From NCBI RefSeq assembly GCF_002900365.1, contig NZ_CP025979.1, positions 3,658,001-3,722,000 of the forward strand: a stretch of DNA of 64,000 nt, read 5' to 3'. The DNA comes from Escherichia marmotae. GTDB taxonomy: Bacteria > Pseudomonadota > Gammaproteobacteria > Enterobacterales > Enterobacteriaceae. This document shows positions 35,843-45,254 of the stretch, piece after piece. Position 1 is the stretch's first letter; the number at the start of each line of letters is the position of its first letter. The notes under the pieces are model-generated. The model was given only the letters and a program-made list of their open reading frames with translations, did not search any database and was not told where the DNA came from. A program made the translations under genes and the position numbers.

Positions 35843-37336
35843 TCAGTCACTCAGTGGAAGCAATTCATTATTGTAACTGGTGTACTTACCTTCAACGGTA
35901 AGCAGACTGCCGTTTTTATCAAGATGCGCCGCATTGAGTTGTCGAGTCTCATTACGCCGCTTCGCATCACGAACCAACCCATCTCCTACGTAATAAATAT
36001 AATGGTCATCATGAGCAAAGGTATCTGATAATTGACCATTGGCGTATTTAAACCACGTCCATTGGCCTTTCAGTTCAAAGAGCTCAACCGTGTCTTCGTT
36101 AATAAAATACGTATAGCGGTCATCATGTGCCAAATAATTTAATGTTGTGCCATCGGGGCTTTTATACCACGTCCAATGCCCATTAATATCGAAAATAGTC
36201 ACATCAGCGCTCGCGATGAAATAAACTTTATTCCCTACAATATTAACGCCTCCCTGTAATTCTTGTTTGGGGTCGGGTAAATGAATAACCGAAAGCGTTT
36301 TTTCGACCCCAGAAACATACTTCACCAGATAGAGCGAATCTTTATATTGCGCCACATTCTGCGTCAACGGGCGAAAATATTCCGGATCAACATCAGGAAT
36401 GGTCGCAACCCGGCAGTCATTAGCGCGCCGGGAAGCATCACGCGTCAACCATGTTACTTTATCTCGCTGTAGATCAAACGTACTCCGGCAATCTTTCCCG
36501 AACGAATAACGTTTCTCCCCGTTTTTGTCGCGATAAATCAGTAGTGAACCGGCCATCCAGCGCACAAGATGAAAGGTATCCGGATCGGCATTGATGGCAT
36601 CTCCATTCACAAAGACCTGCGATTGGGTTCGCCAAATGGTATCCCACGGTCCAGGATTACTTTTGCTTTCACAACTATTAGGTGAATAAAGAATGGGGCG
36701 ACGTGTCCAGGATTTAACGCCAAGAATAGAATACCCTTGTGCACTGCCTAACCAACGCCCTTGAAAATAAATATTGCGGCGATCTTTGAGCACATCCGCA
36801 GAATCACCTGAACGAACGCGACCGCCGACTTGTTGCAGCGAATCCATATCAACCTGCTTTTCGCCGCGGTTATCATCCGTGCGTTCGCCATCAAAATAGA
36901 GGCTGTCTTTATCAGCGGCAAAACGTCCCCAGGCACGGAATGTTGCGGCATCGACTTTCGGTGTTCCCGGCGGGTTCTGGACTATTTTCCCTGCCCATAA
37001 AATATGACGGCCATCAGTCAACCAGTCGAAACGCCAGCCGCCATTAGTTCTGATATAAGTGCCAGCATCCACTTGTACAAAATCATTATTGATATTATCC
37101 GGAGAATCATATTTATCATCAGTGCCGTTGGGTACGCGGCGAAGTTGCTTAAACTTGACCTGCGGTAAATGAATATCCGGGAAATAGAGTCCATAATCGT
37201 CACTATCTTCAACGCTATATTTTGTTCCTTGCCCCCACGGCTGGTAGTAAAACGCAGCAGAAGGTACACCGGAGCAGGCTAGTGAGGTGGTTGAAAATAA
37301 AGCCAGGGCGAGACAAAGGGATTTAATTCGCAACAT
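35843..37336 (-). CDS. DKNYY-family secreted protein, copy 1
   Basis: A 497-aa protein with a signal peptide (MLRIKSLCLALALFSTTSLA, then Cys-Ser-Gly; LACS could be a lipobox). The body contains many repeats of the type [FA]AADKDSLYFDGER and LKDRRNIYFQGRWLG, in which Asp-Lys/Asp-Arg precedes Tyr/Phe-Tyr-Phe. These are the DKNYY repeats, likely beta-hairpin or propeller-like units. The C-terminal part adds FDINGHWTWYKSPDG/FELKGQWTWFKYANG repeats, each followed by AHDD(R/H)YxYxI. Function is unknown; an envelope or surface role is plausible. Its tandem paralogue starts upstream at 38526. K-12, as I recall, lacks this pair between ytfE and cycA. Confidence 0.82.
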   Translation of the reverse strand: MLRIKSLCLALALFSTTSLACSGVPSAAFYYQPWGQGTKYSVEDSDDYGLYFPDIHLPQVKFKQLRRVPNGTDDKYDSPDNINNDFVQVDAGTYIRTNGGWRFDWLTDGRHILWAGKIVQNPPGTPKVDAATFRAWGRFAADKDSLYFDGERTDDNRGEKQVDMDSLQQVGGRVRSGDSADVLKDRRNIYFQGRWLGSAQGYSILGVKSWTRRPILYSPNSCESKSNPGPWDTIWRTQSQVFVNGDAINADPDTFHLVRWMAGSLLIYRDKNGEKRYSFGKDCRSTFDLQRDKVTWLTRDASRRANDCRVATIPDVDPEYFRPLTQNVAQYKDSLYLVKYVSGVEKTLSVIHLPDPKQELQGGVNIVGNKVYFIASADVTIFDINGHWTWYKSPDGTTLNYLAHDDRYTYFINEDTVELFELKGQWTWFKYANGQLSDTFAHDDHYIYYVGDGLVRDAKRRNETRQLNAAHLDKNGSLLTVEGKYTSYNNELLPLSD

Positions 37337-37368
37337 AGCGTCATCCTGAAGCTGTTAGTGTGAAGAGG

Positions 37369-38526
37369 TTATTTAAATAAGGGTTTTAGTCCGCTCGGAG
37401 GTTGCTTCACCAATGACCATCCTCCCACACCCAGGTTATAACGCAGCCATTCACCTTGCCGGGCACGCTCTTTCACAATTTCAGTCGCTTGTTGAGCGTA
37501 AAGCTGCCCGTCTGGAGATATATACGTATTAATTAATCTCCGCCAACCACCTGCTTCAAGTGAGCCGGAGAGTTCCTCCGACTTAAGATTAATCAATTCA
37601 CCTTCACCCAAGGCGTTGGTTGTTACTTTATAAATTTGGTTCTTATATAAACCGGTGTCCCAAACAAACAGATAAAAATATTCCGGATCAACCCCCACCA
37701 GCGTTTCATAAACACAGTCACTGCCCGCTGGAGTGGCTTCATGTTTGAGCCAGGACACATTATTCAGACCACTATTAAATGGCGCACAGCGATACTCAAT
37801 ATCCTCAAGCTCATAGTCATGCTCGCCGCTTTTATCGCGATAAACCAACCGTTCACCAGGCATCCAACGTTTAATCTGAAAAGTTTTGCGATCGGCGGGC
37901 AGAAGCTTACCGTTAACAATTACCTGCGAATTTGTCAGCACAACAAATTGTATGGCTGAATCATGCCGCACGATTTGAAATCCATCGGCATGACCCAACC
38001 AGCGACCTTTATGCCAAAGACTATTTTTATCACGCAGTAAATTCCAGATGTCCGTCTCTTCCAGCGTTGACATATCCACCTGCTTATCACCGCTATTATC
38101 ATCGGTACGCTGACCATCAAAATAGATACTGCGTTTATCGGCAGCGAAAGCGCCGAATGCCTGAAAACTGGTGGCATCGACATTAGGTTTACCGGATGGG
38201 TTTGTCAGGACTTTGCCTGCCCAAAGGACAGAGCGTCCATCGGTGAGCCAGGTATGCTGACAATCCCCCTCATCATCGCAATCGAACTTATCGGGATTAA
38301 AATCGTACAGTAAGCGGGTTTCTTGTTTATTGGCTAAATTGGCAATGCGCCAAAGGTGGGAAAAATTAATATCTGGTAATTCGGAGAGGATCTCATCTTT
38401 TTCCCCCTTCTGTTCGGCAATGTAAACCGTACCTTTCTCCTGCTGGCGGTAATAAAAATCTGCGCCCCAGGAAGGTGAAATGGAGAGAGGTAATGCGGCG
38501 ATTAATAACCAACTGTGCTTAGCCAT
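37369..38526 (-). CDS. DKNYY-family secreted protein, copy 2
   Basis: 385 aa, started at ATG 38524-38526 because MAKHSWLLIAALPLSISPSWGA is a clean signal peptide. The open frame to 38652 has no such signal. It shares blocks with copy 1: TWLTDGRSVLWAGKVLTNPSGKPNVDA, FAADKRSIYFDGQRTDD and KGRWLGHADGFQI. It also shares RDKSGEHDY and VDPEYF. It lacks the C-terminal WTWYK repeats of copy 1, so the pair arose by duplication followed by loss or gain of that module. The gap of 32 bases to copy 1 suggests one transcript. Function unknown. Confidence 0.8.
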   Translation of the reverse strand: MAKHSWLLIAALPLSISPSWGADFYYRQQEKGTVYIAEQKGEKDEILSELPDINFSHLWRIANLANKQETRLLYDFNPDKFDCDDEGDCQHTWLTDGRSVLWAGKVLTNPSGKPNVDATSFQAFGAFAADKRSIYFDGQRTDDNSGDKQVDMSTLEETDIWNLLRDKNSLWHKGRWLGHADGFQIVRHDSAIQFVVLTNSQVIVNGKLLPADRKTFQIKRWMPGERLVYRDKSGEHDYELEDIEYRCAPFNSGLNNVSWLKHEATPAGSDCVYETLVGVDPEYFYLFVWDTGLYKNQIYKVTTNALGEGELINLKSEELSGSLEAGGWRRLINTYISPDGQLYAQQATEIVKERARQGEWLRYNLGVGGWSLVKQPPSGLKPLFK

Positions 38527-38650
38527 AGTGAACTCTGCAATAAGTGGCAAAGATTCACGGTAAGCCCGCGCCTGGGCGCTGTCGATGACGGGAAGTATTT
38601 TTAGGAATGTATAAAGACAAAAGAGATTGCAGACAAAGTGTGCTTTGTTC

Positions 38651-38752
<102 letters not shown>

Positions 38753-38792
38753 TTTTGCAGCCTGAAAGGCACCCGCAGGTACCTTAGCAGCA

Positions 38793-40196
38793 TTACTTCG
38801 CTATACGTTTCTTACCAATAAACAACCAGCCCAGCCCCAGCGCGATAAACCACAGCGGAGTAACCAGCAGCGCCTGCCGAGTGTCATCTTCCAGCGTCAG
38901 CAGCACGATAACGAACACAAAAAACGCCATACATACCCAGCACATCAGCTTGCCGAGCGGCATCTTGTAGATCGACTTCTCATGCAGGTGTGGACGCTGT
39001 TTGCGATACACCAGGTACGAGCAAAGGATAATTGTCCAGACGAACATAAACAGAATCGCTGAAACCGTGGTGATCATGGTGAACGCGCCAATCACGCTTG
39101 GATTCACATACAACATCACCACGCCGCCGAGCAGACAGATACAAGAGAAGGTCAGCCCTTTCGCTGGTACTGCGCGTTTAGAGAGTTTAGCGAACGCTTT
39201 CGGCGCGACGCCTTCCTGTGCCAGACCAAACAACATACGGCTGGTAGAGAATACGCCACTGTTAGCAGAAGAAGCCGCAGAGGTCAGCACCACAAAGTTA
39301 ATCACACTTGCCGCCGCAGGCAGCCCCACCAGCACAAACAGTTCTACAAACGGGCTTTTCTCCGCGACCACTGAACTCCACGGCGTCACGGACATAATCA
39401 CAATCAGCGCGAAGACGTAGAACATAATGATGCGGATCGGAATGGAGTTAATCGCACGCGGCAGTGATTTCTCTGGATCTTTGGTTTCCGCAGCCGTTGT
39501 GCCGACCAGCTCAATCCCCACAAAAGCGAAAACCGCTATCTGGAATCCGGCAAAGAAGCCGCTTAAGCCTTTCGGGAACCAGCCGCCGTCATTCCACAAA
39601 TGCGCAAACGACGCTTCTACGCCAGTCGGTGACTGGAAGTGCATCATCACCATAATCAGACCGACAACAATCAGCGACACAATAGCGACGATTTTGATCA
39701 TCGCGAACCAGAACTCCATCTCACCAAACATTTTCACGGTGGCGAGATTAAGAACCAGCAACAGAATGATCACCGACAACGACGCCACCCAGTCGGAAAG
39801 TCCTGGAAACCAGAACTGCGCGTAAGCGGTAATCGCCACAACATCCGCCATACCGGTTACCACCCAACAGAACCAATAAGTCCAGCCAGTGAAATAACCC
39901 GCCCACGGCCCCAATAAATCGGAAGCGAAGTCACTAAAAGATTTATATTCCAGATTCGAAAGCAGCAACTCCCCCATTGCCCGCATCACGAAAAAGAGCA
40001 TAAAACCGATGATCATATAAACAAAAATGATCGACGGCCCGGCAAGACTAATTGTTTTACCGGAACCCATAAACAACCCTGTACCTATGGCACCGCCAAT
40101 GGCAATAAGCTGAATATGTCGGTTTGTGAGATTGCGCCGTAGCGACTGTTCAGCCGGAGCCTGATCATCGGCAACGACTTTTACCTGATCTACCAT
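38793..40196 (-). CDS. cycA: D-serine/D-alanine/glycine:proton symporter
   Basis: A 467-aa APC-superfamily permease with about twelve transmembrane helices. The motif GGAIGTGLFMGSG lies near residues 34-46 and contacts substrate, and the consensus amino-acid permease signature follows at about 60-90. It imports glycine, D-serine, D-alanine, L-alanine and the antibiotic D-cycloserine. The C-terminus GKKRIAK is a few residues shorter than the K-12 end as I remember it (GKKRAAELRK), a probably neutral change. The leader carries a CA-rich GcvB target. Otherwise intact. Confidence 0.96.
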   Translation of the reverse strand: MVDQVKVVADDQAPAEQSLRRNLTNRHIQLIAIGGAIGTGLFMGSGKTISLAGPSIIFVYMIIGFMLFFVMRAMGELLLSNLEYKSFSDFASDLLGPWAGYFTGWTYWFCWVVTGMADVVAITAYAQFWFPGLSDWVASLSVIILLLVLNLATVKMFGEMEFWFAMIKIVAIVSLIVVGLIMVMMHFQSPTGVEASFAHLWNDGGWFPKGLSGFFAGFQIAVFAFVGIELVGTTAAETKDPEKSLPRAINSIPIRIIMFYVFALIVIMSVTPWSSVVAEKSPFVELFVLVGLPAAASVINFVVLTSAASSANSGVFSTSRMLFGLAQEGVAPKAFAKLSKRAVPAKGLTFSCICLLGGVVMLYVNPSVIGAFTMITTVSAILFMFVWTIILCSYLVYRKQRPHLHEKSIYKMPLGKLMCWVCMAFFVFVIVLLTLEDDTRQALLVTPLWFIALGLGWLFIGKKRIAK

Positions 40197-40497
40197 GTTT
40201 TTTCTTCCTGTCTGTGTTGTTCAGGCTCTGCGGCCTTTTGTCAGTCTATGATACGACGAATCGGTATCGGGACTCATCGATATTAGGTAACAATGCGCGG
40301 GATGAATACTAAGATTTAGATCTAATGTTAATTTAATGTTTAAAGTGAGTGTCATATCACGGTGATAACGCGAAATAGCTCACAAAAATACACGCTTACG
40401 TGGTCTTTGCAACACAAAATAGCGCCGTTTGGCAAACTGAAGGGTTTATTGCTGAATGCCTGCTCCCCTCTGGCTCGAGGGGAACAGAATGCGCTGC
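40197..40497 (-). promoter_or_regulatory. cycA leader with GcvB-target-like CA-rich stretch, and fklB 3' region
   Basis: 301 bases without a gene. Just upstream of the cycA ATG, the mRNA reads aacaacacagacaggaag (40207-40224 on the minus strand). It overlaps the ribosome-binding site aggaag and is complementary to the GU-rich R1 region of the sRNA GcvB, a known repressor of cycA. At the other end, next to the fklB stop, cccctc and gaggggag (about 40464-40482) can form a hairpin that may end fklB transcription. Confidence 0.6.
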
Positions 40498-41118
40498 TTA
40501 GAGGATTTCCAGCAGTTCGACTTCAAACACCAGGGTGCTGAACGGAGGAATAGACGCGCCAGCGCCACGCTCGCCATAAGCCAGTTCCTGCGGGATAGTC
40601 AGTTCCCATTTAGAACCTACCGGCATCAGAGTCAGTGCTTCAATCCAGCCTGGGATCACGCCGTTAACCGGGAATTCAGCCGGTTCGCCACGGGCAACGG
40701 AGCTGTCAAATACAGTACCGTCGATCAGTTTACCGGTGTAATGAACGCGAACGCGGTCGGTACGTGCCGGAATTGCGCCTTCGCCCTGATTAATCACGCG
40801 GAATTGCAGGCCAGATTCGGTGCTGTTCACACCCTCTTTTTTGGCGTTTTCTTCAAGGTATTTCACACCTTCGGCAGCCATCGTCTGGAAACGCTGACGA
40901 CGAACAGCATCGGCACGTTCGTGGATTTCACGTAGCGCACGGTGCACCACATCAACCGGAACAGCCGGATGTTTGCCTTCCAGCGCATCAGCAATGCCTG
41001 CAACCAGTGCTTCTGGCAGTAACCCTTCCAGACCAGATTCACTCAGTTGTTGCCCTACCTGCAAACCAATGCCGTAGCTTGCTTGCGCTTCGATGGTATC
41101 AAAAGTTGGGGTGGTCAT
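40498..41118 (-). CDS. fklB: FKBP-type peptidyl-prolyl isomerase FklB (FKBP22)
   Basis: 206 aa, started at ATG 41116-41118 (MTTPTFDTIEAQ) next to the ribosome-binding site gaaaggaaat. The upstream extension to 41277 is not supported. The N-terminal helical dimerisation domain (about 1-90) is followed by a long helix and the FKBP domain (VRVHYTGKLIDGTVFDSS, VIPGWIEAL, YGERGAGASIPPFSTLVFEVELL). It has no signal peptide and is cytosolic. It speeds proline isomerisation during folding. Confidence 0.97.
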   Translation of the reverse strand: MTTPTFDTIEAQASYGIGLQVGQQLSESGLEGLLPEALVAGIADALEGKHPAVPVDVVHRALREIHERADAVRRQRFQTMAAEGVKYLEENAKKEGVNSTESGLQFRVINQGEGAIPARTDRVRVHYTGKLIDGTVFDSSVARGEPAEFPVNGVIPGWIEALTLMPVGSKWELTIPQELAYGERGAGASIPPFSTLVFEVELLEIL

Positions 41119-41335
41119 CGTATTTCCTTTCTTAGGGTAAAAAGTAGCGGGCAGCATATCAGCCACACAACTTTGGGTAAAACTTTGTCGCGGGAATGAT
41201 GACAAATCACGGGGAAAAAGAAACAATAGCAATATCCCGTATGAATATAATAAAAGCGGGTTTACCACGGACATCATAGCGTTAGCTTATTCATAGGCTA
41301 TGATTGAGGAACAAGACGCGGAGCAGGAGGAAACC

Positions 41336-41974
41336 ATGCCCGGGCGCTTTGAACTAAAACCAACCCTGGAGAAAGTCTGGCACGCGCCGGACAATTTTCG
41401 CTTCATGGACCCGCTGCCGCCGATGCATCGTCGGGGGATCATTATTGCCGCCATTGTATTGGTGATCGGTTTTCTACTTCCGTCTGATGATACGCCCGAC
41501 GCGCCGGTGGTGACGCGTGAAGCGCAACTGGATATTCAGTCGCAATCCCAACCGCCGACGGAAGAACAACTGCGGGCGCAATTAGTCACCCCACAAAATG
41601 ATCCCGATCAGGTGGCACCGGTCGCCCCTGAACCGATACAGGAAAGTCAGCCTGAAGATCAGCCGCAAACCGCACAAACACAACCTTTCCAGCCAGATAG
41701 CGGAATTGACAACCAGTGGCGCTCTTACCGTGTCGAACCCGGCAAAACGATGGCGCAACTGTTCCGCGACCACGGTCTACCCGCCACTGATGTCTATGCA
41801 ATGGCGCAGGTAGAAGGCGTGGGTAAACCGCTGAGTAATTTGCAAAATGGGCAGATAGTGAAAATTCGCCAGAACGCCAGCGGCGTGGTGACGGGCTTAA
41901 CCATTGATACGGAGAATAATCAACAGGTTCTGTTTACCCGCCAGCCAGATGGCAGTTTTATTCGTGCGCGGTAG
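41336..41974 (+). CDS. ytfB: OapA-family cell-division-associated protein YtfB
   Basis: 212 aa, started at ATG 41336 with a strong aggagg ribosome-binding site six bases before it. It has a short cytoplasmic N-terminus, one transmembrane helix (about 33-50, RGIIIAAIVLVIGFLL), and a proline- and glutamine-rich periplasmic linker. The C-terminal OapA/LysM-like domain runs from about 118 to 212 (WRSYRVEPGKTMAQLFRDHGL...). It is reported to localise at the septum and bind glycans. The 3' end overlaps the convergent TetR gene by 17 bases, marking the left boundary of the accessory operon. Confidence 0.94.
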   Translation: MPGRFELKPTLEKVWHAPDNFRFMDPLPPMHRRGIIIAAIVLVIGFLLPSDDTPDAPVVTREAQLDIQSQSQPPTEEQLRAQLVTPQNDPDQVAPVAPEPIQESQPEDQPQTAQTQPFQPDSGIDNQWRSYRVEPGKTMAQLFRDHGLPATDVYAMAQVEGVGKPLSNLQNGQIVKIRQNASGVVTGLTIDTENNQQVLFTRQPDGSFIRAR

Positions 41975-42605
41975 ATGAAGGTTCAAGCAGAAGCCAGCTA
42001 AGGATCGTTTCTTTAATGACCTTACGTCTGGCTTCCAGCGCTTGCGGTGAAACCATGCTGATGTGATAAACCAGGCCAAGCGTATGCTGGTTGATCAAAT
42101 AATATCCTCCAAGCGCGGCAATATTGATATTCACCTGCAACGGGTCGATATCAGGCTTAAAAATATTGAGTTTCTTCCCTTCAGCCAACAAGGATTCCAT
42201 TAACTGCAAATGCGCGTGGTTAATTTCCTGAAGACGCTGTGATTTTGCATAATGCACACCTTTGCTCTGGTTTTCACTATGCACAATTTTTAAAAACCAG
42301 GGATTAGCAATGTAATAATCCCAGGTAAAATCGATGATTTTTTCAATTGCTTTTTGTGGAGGGAGACCTGAAACATCAAGGGATTTTTCTTTTTGTCGAA
42401 TATCATTCCAGGTATATTCCAGCACTTCGATAAATAAATTTTCTTTATTACCAAAGTGATGGTAAACCGTCTGTTTACTGCACTCCGCAGCCTTCACGAT
42501 ATTATCGACTCTGGCCCCTTCATAACCATATTCGGCAAATTCATTAACCGCACATAATAATAGTTTTTCCTTCAGGCTTTGTACGTTGCTGGTATCAAGA
42601 TACAT
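41958..42605 (-). CDS. TetR-family repressor of the adjacent catabolic operon
   Basis: 215 aa from ATG 42603-42605 (MYLDTSNVQ, with gggga seven bases upstream). The first helices form a TetR_N HTH (ALCAVNEFAEYGYEGARVDNIVKAAECSKQTVYHHFGNKENLF, about 15-58). The C-terminal ligand domain has a helix-rich pattern (TWDYYIANPWFLKIVHSENQSKG) like the TetR_C regulators of acyl-CoA and aromatic catabolism. It diverges from the SDR gene across a 210-base region with a 22-base palindrome, so it probably represses both directions. K-12 keeps at most a remnant here (ytfA), by my recollection. Confidence 0.88.
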   Translation of the reverse strand: MYLDTSNVQSLKEKLLLCAVNEFAEYGYEGARVDNIVKAAECSKQTVYHHFGNKENLFIEVLEYTWNDIRQKEKSLDVSGLPPQKAIEKIIDFTWDYYIANPWFLKIVHSENQSKGVHYAKSQRLQEINHAHLQLMESLLAEGKKLNIFKPDIDPLQVNINIAALGGYYLINQHTLGLVYHISMVSPQALEARRKVIKETILSWLLLEPSSTAHE

Positions 42606-42727
42606 AACGCTTCCCCACGACCTCTTCAGGATTACTATCATAACCTGATTTGATTTCAGCTCCAGAAAAAAGGGCAAAAACTCGTACTTTCATCGAGTTA
42701 TCAAATGCCCTGTGATCGCTATCGCAG

Positions 42728-42749
42728 ATCAACCAACCAGATGGTTGAT
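42728..42749. promoter_or_regulatory. Candidate TetR-family operator palindrome
   Basis: atcaacca (42728-42735) and tggttgat (42742-42749) form a perfect 8-base inverted repeat with a 6-base spacer, centred between the divergent TetR gene and the SDR operon start. A second, weaker dyad aactcg-N9-cgagtt lies at 42679-42699. Operator status is inferred from position and symmetry. Confidence 0.5.
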
Positions 42750-42815
42750 ATTTCTTTCCACACGTCGCAAGCTAATCGTCACTCAAGGAAACAATATTCA
42801 AAAGAGGGTTATTGT

Positions 42816-43607
42816 ATGAAGTCCACTCGTCCCGTTGCCGTGATTACCGGAGCCGCACGTGGTATTGGAAAAGGCTGTGCGCTGGAACTTGCTCGTGGCG
42901 GTTTTAACCTGCTGATTAACGATCGCCCCGATGCCGACAGCGTAGAAAAATTACATGCCACGCAACAGGAATGTCTGGCAGAAGGCGTGGAAGTGATTTG
43001 CTTCCCTGCCGATGTTGGCGATCTCTCCCTGCATGAAGAGATGCTCGACGCGGCGCAAAACCAGTGGGGGCGTCTGGACTGTCTGCTCAACAACGCGGGG
43101 ATTTCTGTGAAAAAGCGCGGTGACCTTCTCGACCTGGAGCCAGACAGCTTCGACCAAAACATTGCCATTAACACCCGTGCGCCGTTTTTCCTCGCTCAGG
43201 CATTCAGTAAACGCTTACTGGCACAACCGAAACCGGAAGCGGAGCTACCGCACCGCTCGATTATTTTTGTCAGTTCAATCAACGCTATCATGCTGGCGAT
43301 GAATCGCGGCGAATATACCATTGCCAAAACCGCCGTTTCTGCCGCTGCTCGTCTGTTTGCCGCTCGCCTTTGCAATGAACAAATTGGCGTCTATGAAGTG
43401 CGCCCCGGCCTAATCAAAACCGATATGACCATTCCGGCAACGGCCTATTATGATGAACTAATTGCCAAAGGTCTGGTGCCGTGGGGACGCTGGGGTTATC
43501 CGGCTGATATCGCCTCCACAGTACGGGCAATGGCGGAAGGCAAACTGATTTATACCTGTGGCCAGGCGGTCGCTATCGACGGCGGCTTAAGTATGCCGCG
43601 CTTCTGA
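42816..43607 (+). CDS. Short-chain dehydrogenase/reductase of the catabolic operon
   Basis: 263 aa from ATG 42816 (ribosome-binding site agaggg). It is a classical SDR with cofactor motif TGAARGIG (11-18), NNAGISVKKRG (about 91-101), catalytic Ser in FVSSINA, Tyr-x3-Lys in EYTIAKTAV, and C-terminal AIDGGLSMPRF. It most resembles 3-oxoacyl-ACP reductase/FabG-like enzymes. It should interconvert a hydroxyl and a keto group using NAD(P). First gene of the operon. The next gene follows 9 bases later. Confidence 0.9.
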   Translation: MKSTRPVAVITGAARGIGKGCALELARGGFNLLINDRPDADSVEKLHATQQECLAEGVEVICFPADVGDLSLHEEMLDAAQNQWGRLDCLLNNAGISVKKRGDLLDLEPDSFDQNIAINTRAPFFLAQAFSKRLLAQPKPEAELPHRSIIFVSSINAIMLAMNRGEYTIAKTAVSAAARLFAARLCNEQIGVYEVRPGLIKTDMTIPATAYYDELIAKGLVPWGRWGYPADIASTVRAMAEGKLIYTCGQAVAIDGGLSMPRF

Positions 43608-43616
43608 GGCTGAATC

Positions 43617-44459
43617 ATGAGAGATCTGTTACAACGCCCGGATTTATTCAGCATTAATACCGCGACGCTGGGCTATAAAATGCCGCTACCCGCCATTATT
43701 GATGCCTGCGCCGCACGCGGTATCGGCGCGCTCGCCCCCTGGCGCAGAGAGTTGCAGGGCGAAGATCTCCAGCAGATCGCCCGCCAGCTTGCCGCCAGTA
43801 ACATGAGCGTTTCCGGTTTGTGTCGTAGCACCTATTACACCGCGCCGACGCTGGCGGAGCGCAAACTGGCAGTAGATGATAACCGTCGGGCGCTGGACGA
43901 TGCCGCTGCGCTGAACGCCGCCTGTTACATGCAGGTGGTTGGCGGGTTACCAACTGGCACAAAAGATCTGTATGAGGCGCGGGAACAGGTGAAACAAGGG
44001 ATTCGCCAGTTGCTGCCACATTCGAAAGAAGTCGGCGTGCCAATTGCGCTGGAGCCACTGCACCCGATGACTGCCGCCGATCGTTCCTGTTTGTGTACGC
44101 TACGCCAGGCACTGGACTGGTGTGATGAACTCGATCCCGATGGTGAGTTTGGTCTCGGCGTGGCGGTGGATGTCTACCACGTCTGGTGGGACCCGGAACT
44201 GGCCAGCCAAATCCTGCGTGCCGGAAAACGAATTCTCGCATTTCATGTTTCCGACTGGTTAGTGCCAACCACCGATCTGGTCAATGATCGGGGAATGCCG
44301 GGAGATGGCATCATCAATATTCCGTCAATCCGTCGCCTGGTTGAAAACGCCGGATTTAATGGCGCTATAGAGCTGGAAATATTCTCACCGTACTGGTGGC
44401 AGCAAGATATAAACAGCACGCTGGATATTAGCGTCGATCGCATCGCGCATTATTGTTAA
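43617..44459 (+). CDS. Sugar-phosphate isomerase/epimerase-type TIM-barrel enzyme
   Basis: A 280-aa member of the AP-endonuclease-2/xylose-isomerase-like TIM-barrel superfamily. Likely metal ligands are Glu in IALEPLHP (about 146), Asp and His in VAVDVYHVWWDPE (about 180), His in LAFHVSDW and Glu in GAIELEIFS (about 255). The family includes epimerases, dehydratases (for example 3-dehydroshikimate dehydratase) and inosose dehydratases, so the precise reaction is open. It is placed between an SDR and an enoyl-CoA hydratase with 9-base gaps on both sides. Confidence 0.85.
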   Translation: MRDLLQRPDLFSINTATLGYKMPLPAIIDACAARGIGALAPWRRELQGEDLQQIARQLAASNMSVSGLCRSTYYTAPTLAERKLAVDDNRRALDDAAALNAACYMQVVGGLPTGTKDLYEAREQVKQGIRQLLPHSKEVGVPIALEPLHPMTAADRSCLCTLRQALDWCDELDPDGEFGLGVAVDVYHVWWDPELASQILRAGKRILAFHVSDWLVPTTDLVNDRGMPGDGIINIPSIRRLVENAGFNGAIELEIFSPYWWQQDINSTLDISVDRIAHYC

Positions 44460-44468
44460 GGAATGATC

Positions 44469-45245
44469 ATGAATGACCAACCCGTTCTGTTCAGCAGAGC
44501 GGCGGCTTCCTGCCGTCTGACGTTGAACCGTGAAGATAAATGTCATGCCATTAATGAAGAGATGATTGAATCTCTCGATCATTATTTAAATGAAATTGAA
44601 AACAACACCACATTACGATTAGTCGAATTAACCGCAACCGGCGATAAATTCTTTTGTGCGGGCGGCGATATTAAATCATGGTCGACTTATTCTCCATTAG
44701 ATATGGGCAGAAAGTGGATTAAACGCGGTAATGATGTTTTTAATCGCCTACGCAATTTACCGCAATTAACGGTTGCGAATCTAAACGGTCACACCATCGG
44801 CGGCGGTATTGAACTTGCCTTGTGCTGCGATATTCGTATCGCTCGCCCCAACGCAAAACTCTCTAACCCGGAAGTGATGCTTGGCATGGTGCCTGGCTGG
44901 ATGGGCATCGAACGTGTGCTTAATCAGGTCGGTCCGGTGGTTGGTCGCCAGATGCTGATGTTGGGTAAACGCCTGACGGCGCAGGAAGCCCTGGCGGCGA
45001 ATTTGATTGATGAAGTGGTAGAAAAAGAACAGATAGAAAGCTGGATGGCGAATCAGTTAGCGCACCTGGAAAAATGTGGCCCGGTGGCGCTGGCGCATAT
45101 TAAGCAACTGATTCTGGCGCTGGAAAATAAACATGCCGATTACTCACACCAGTTACTGGCGGGATTAATGTCCGCCACCCACGATTGCCAGCAAGCCACG
45201 CGCGCATTTGCCGAAAAAGGCAGCGTCAGCTTCCATAATCAATAA
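44469..45245 (+). CDS. Enoyl-CoA hydratase/isomerase (crotonase) family enzyme
   Basis: 258 aa from ATG 44469. The ATG at 44463 touches the ribosome-binding site aagga. The crotonase fold is clear: FFCAGGDIKSW is the first oxyanion-hole segment (about 56-66) and NGHTIGGGIELALCCDIRIA the second (about 100-120). The usual catalytic Glu region reads NPEVMLGMVPGWMGIERV. A CoA thioester substrate is therefore expected. The oxyanion-hole glycines are conserved. The gene is in tight operon spacing. Confidence 0.9.
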   Translation: MNDQPVLFSRAAASCRLTLNREDKCHAINEEMIESLDHYLNEIENNTTLRLVELTATGDKFFCAGGDIKSWSTYSPLDMGRKWIKRGNDVFNRLRNLPQLTVANLNGHTIGGGIELALCCDIRIARPNAKLSNPEVMLGMVPGWMGIERVLNQVGPVVGRQMLMLGKRLTAQEALAANLIDEVVEKEQIESWMANQLAHLEKCGPVALAHIKQLILALENKHADYSHQLLAGLMSATHDCQQATRAFAEKGSVSFHNQ

Positions 45246-45254
45246 GGAAATTGT

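Noticed and set aside
41119..41277. N-terminal extension of fklB to 41277
   Set aside because: It gives a hydrophobic stretch that would look like a membrane anchor, but the ribosome-binding site and family length place the start at 41118.
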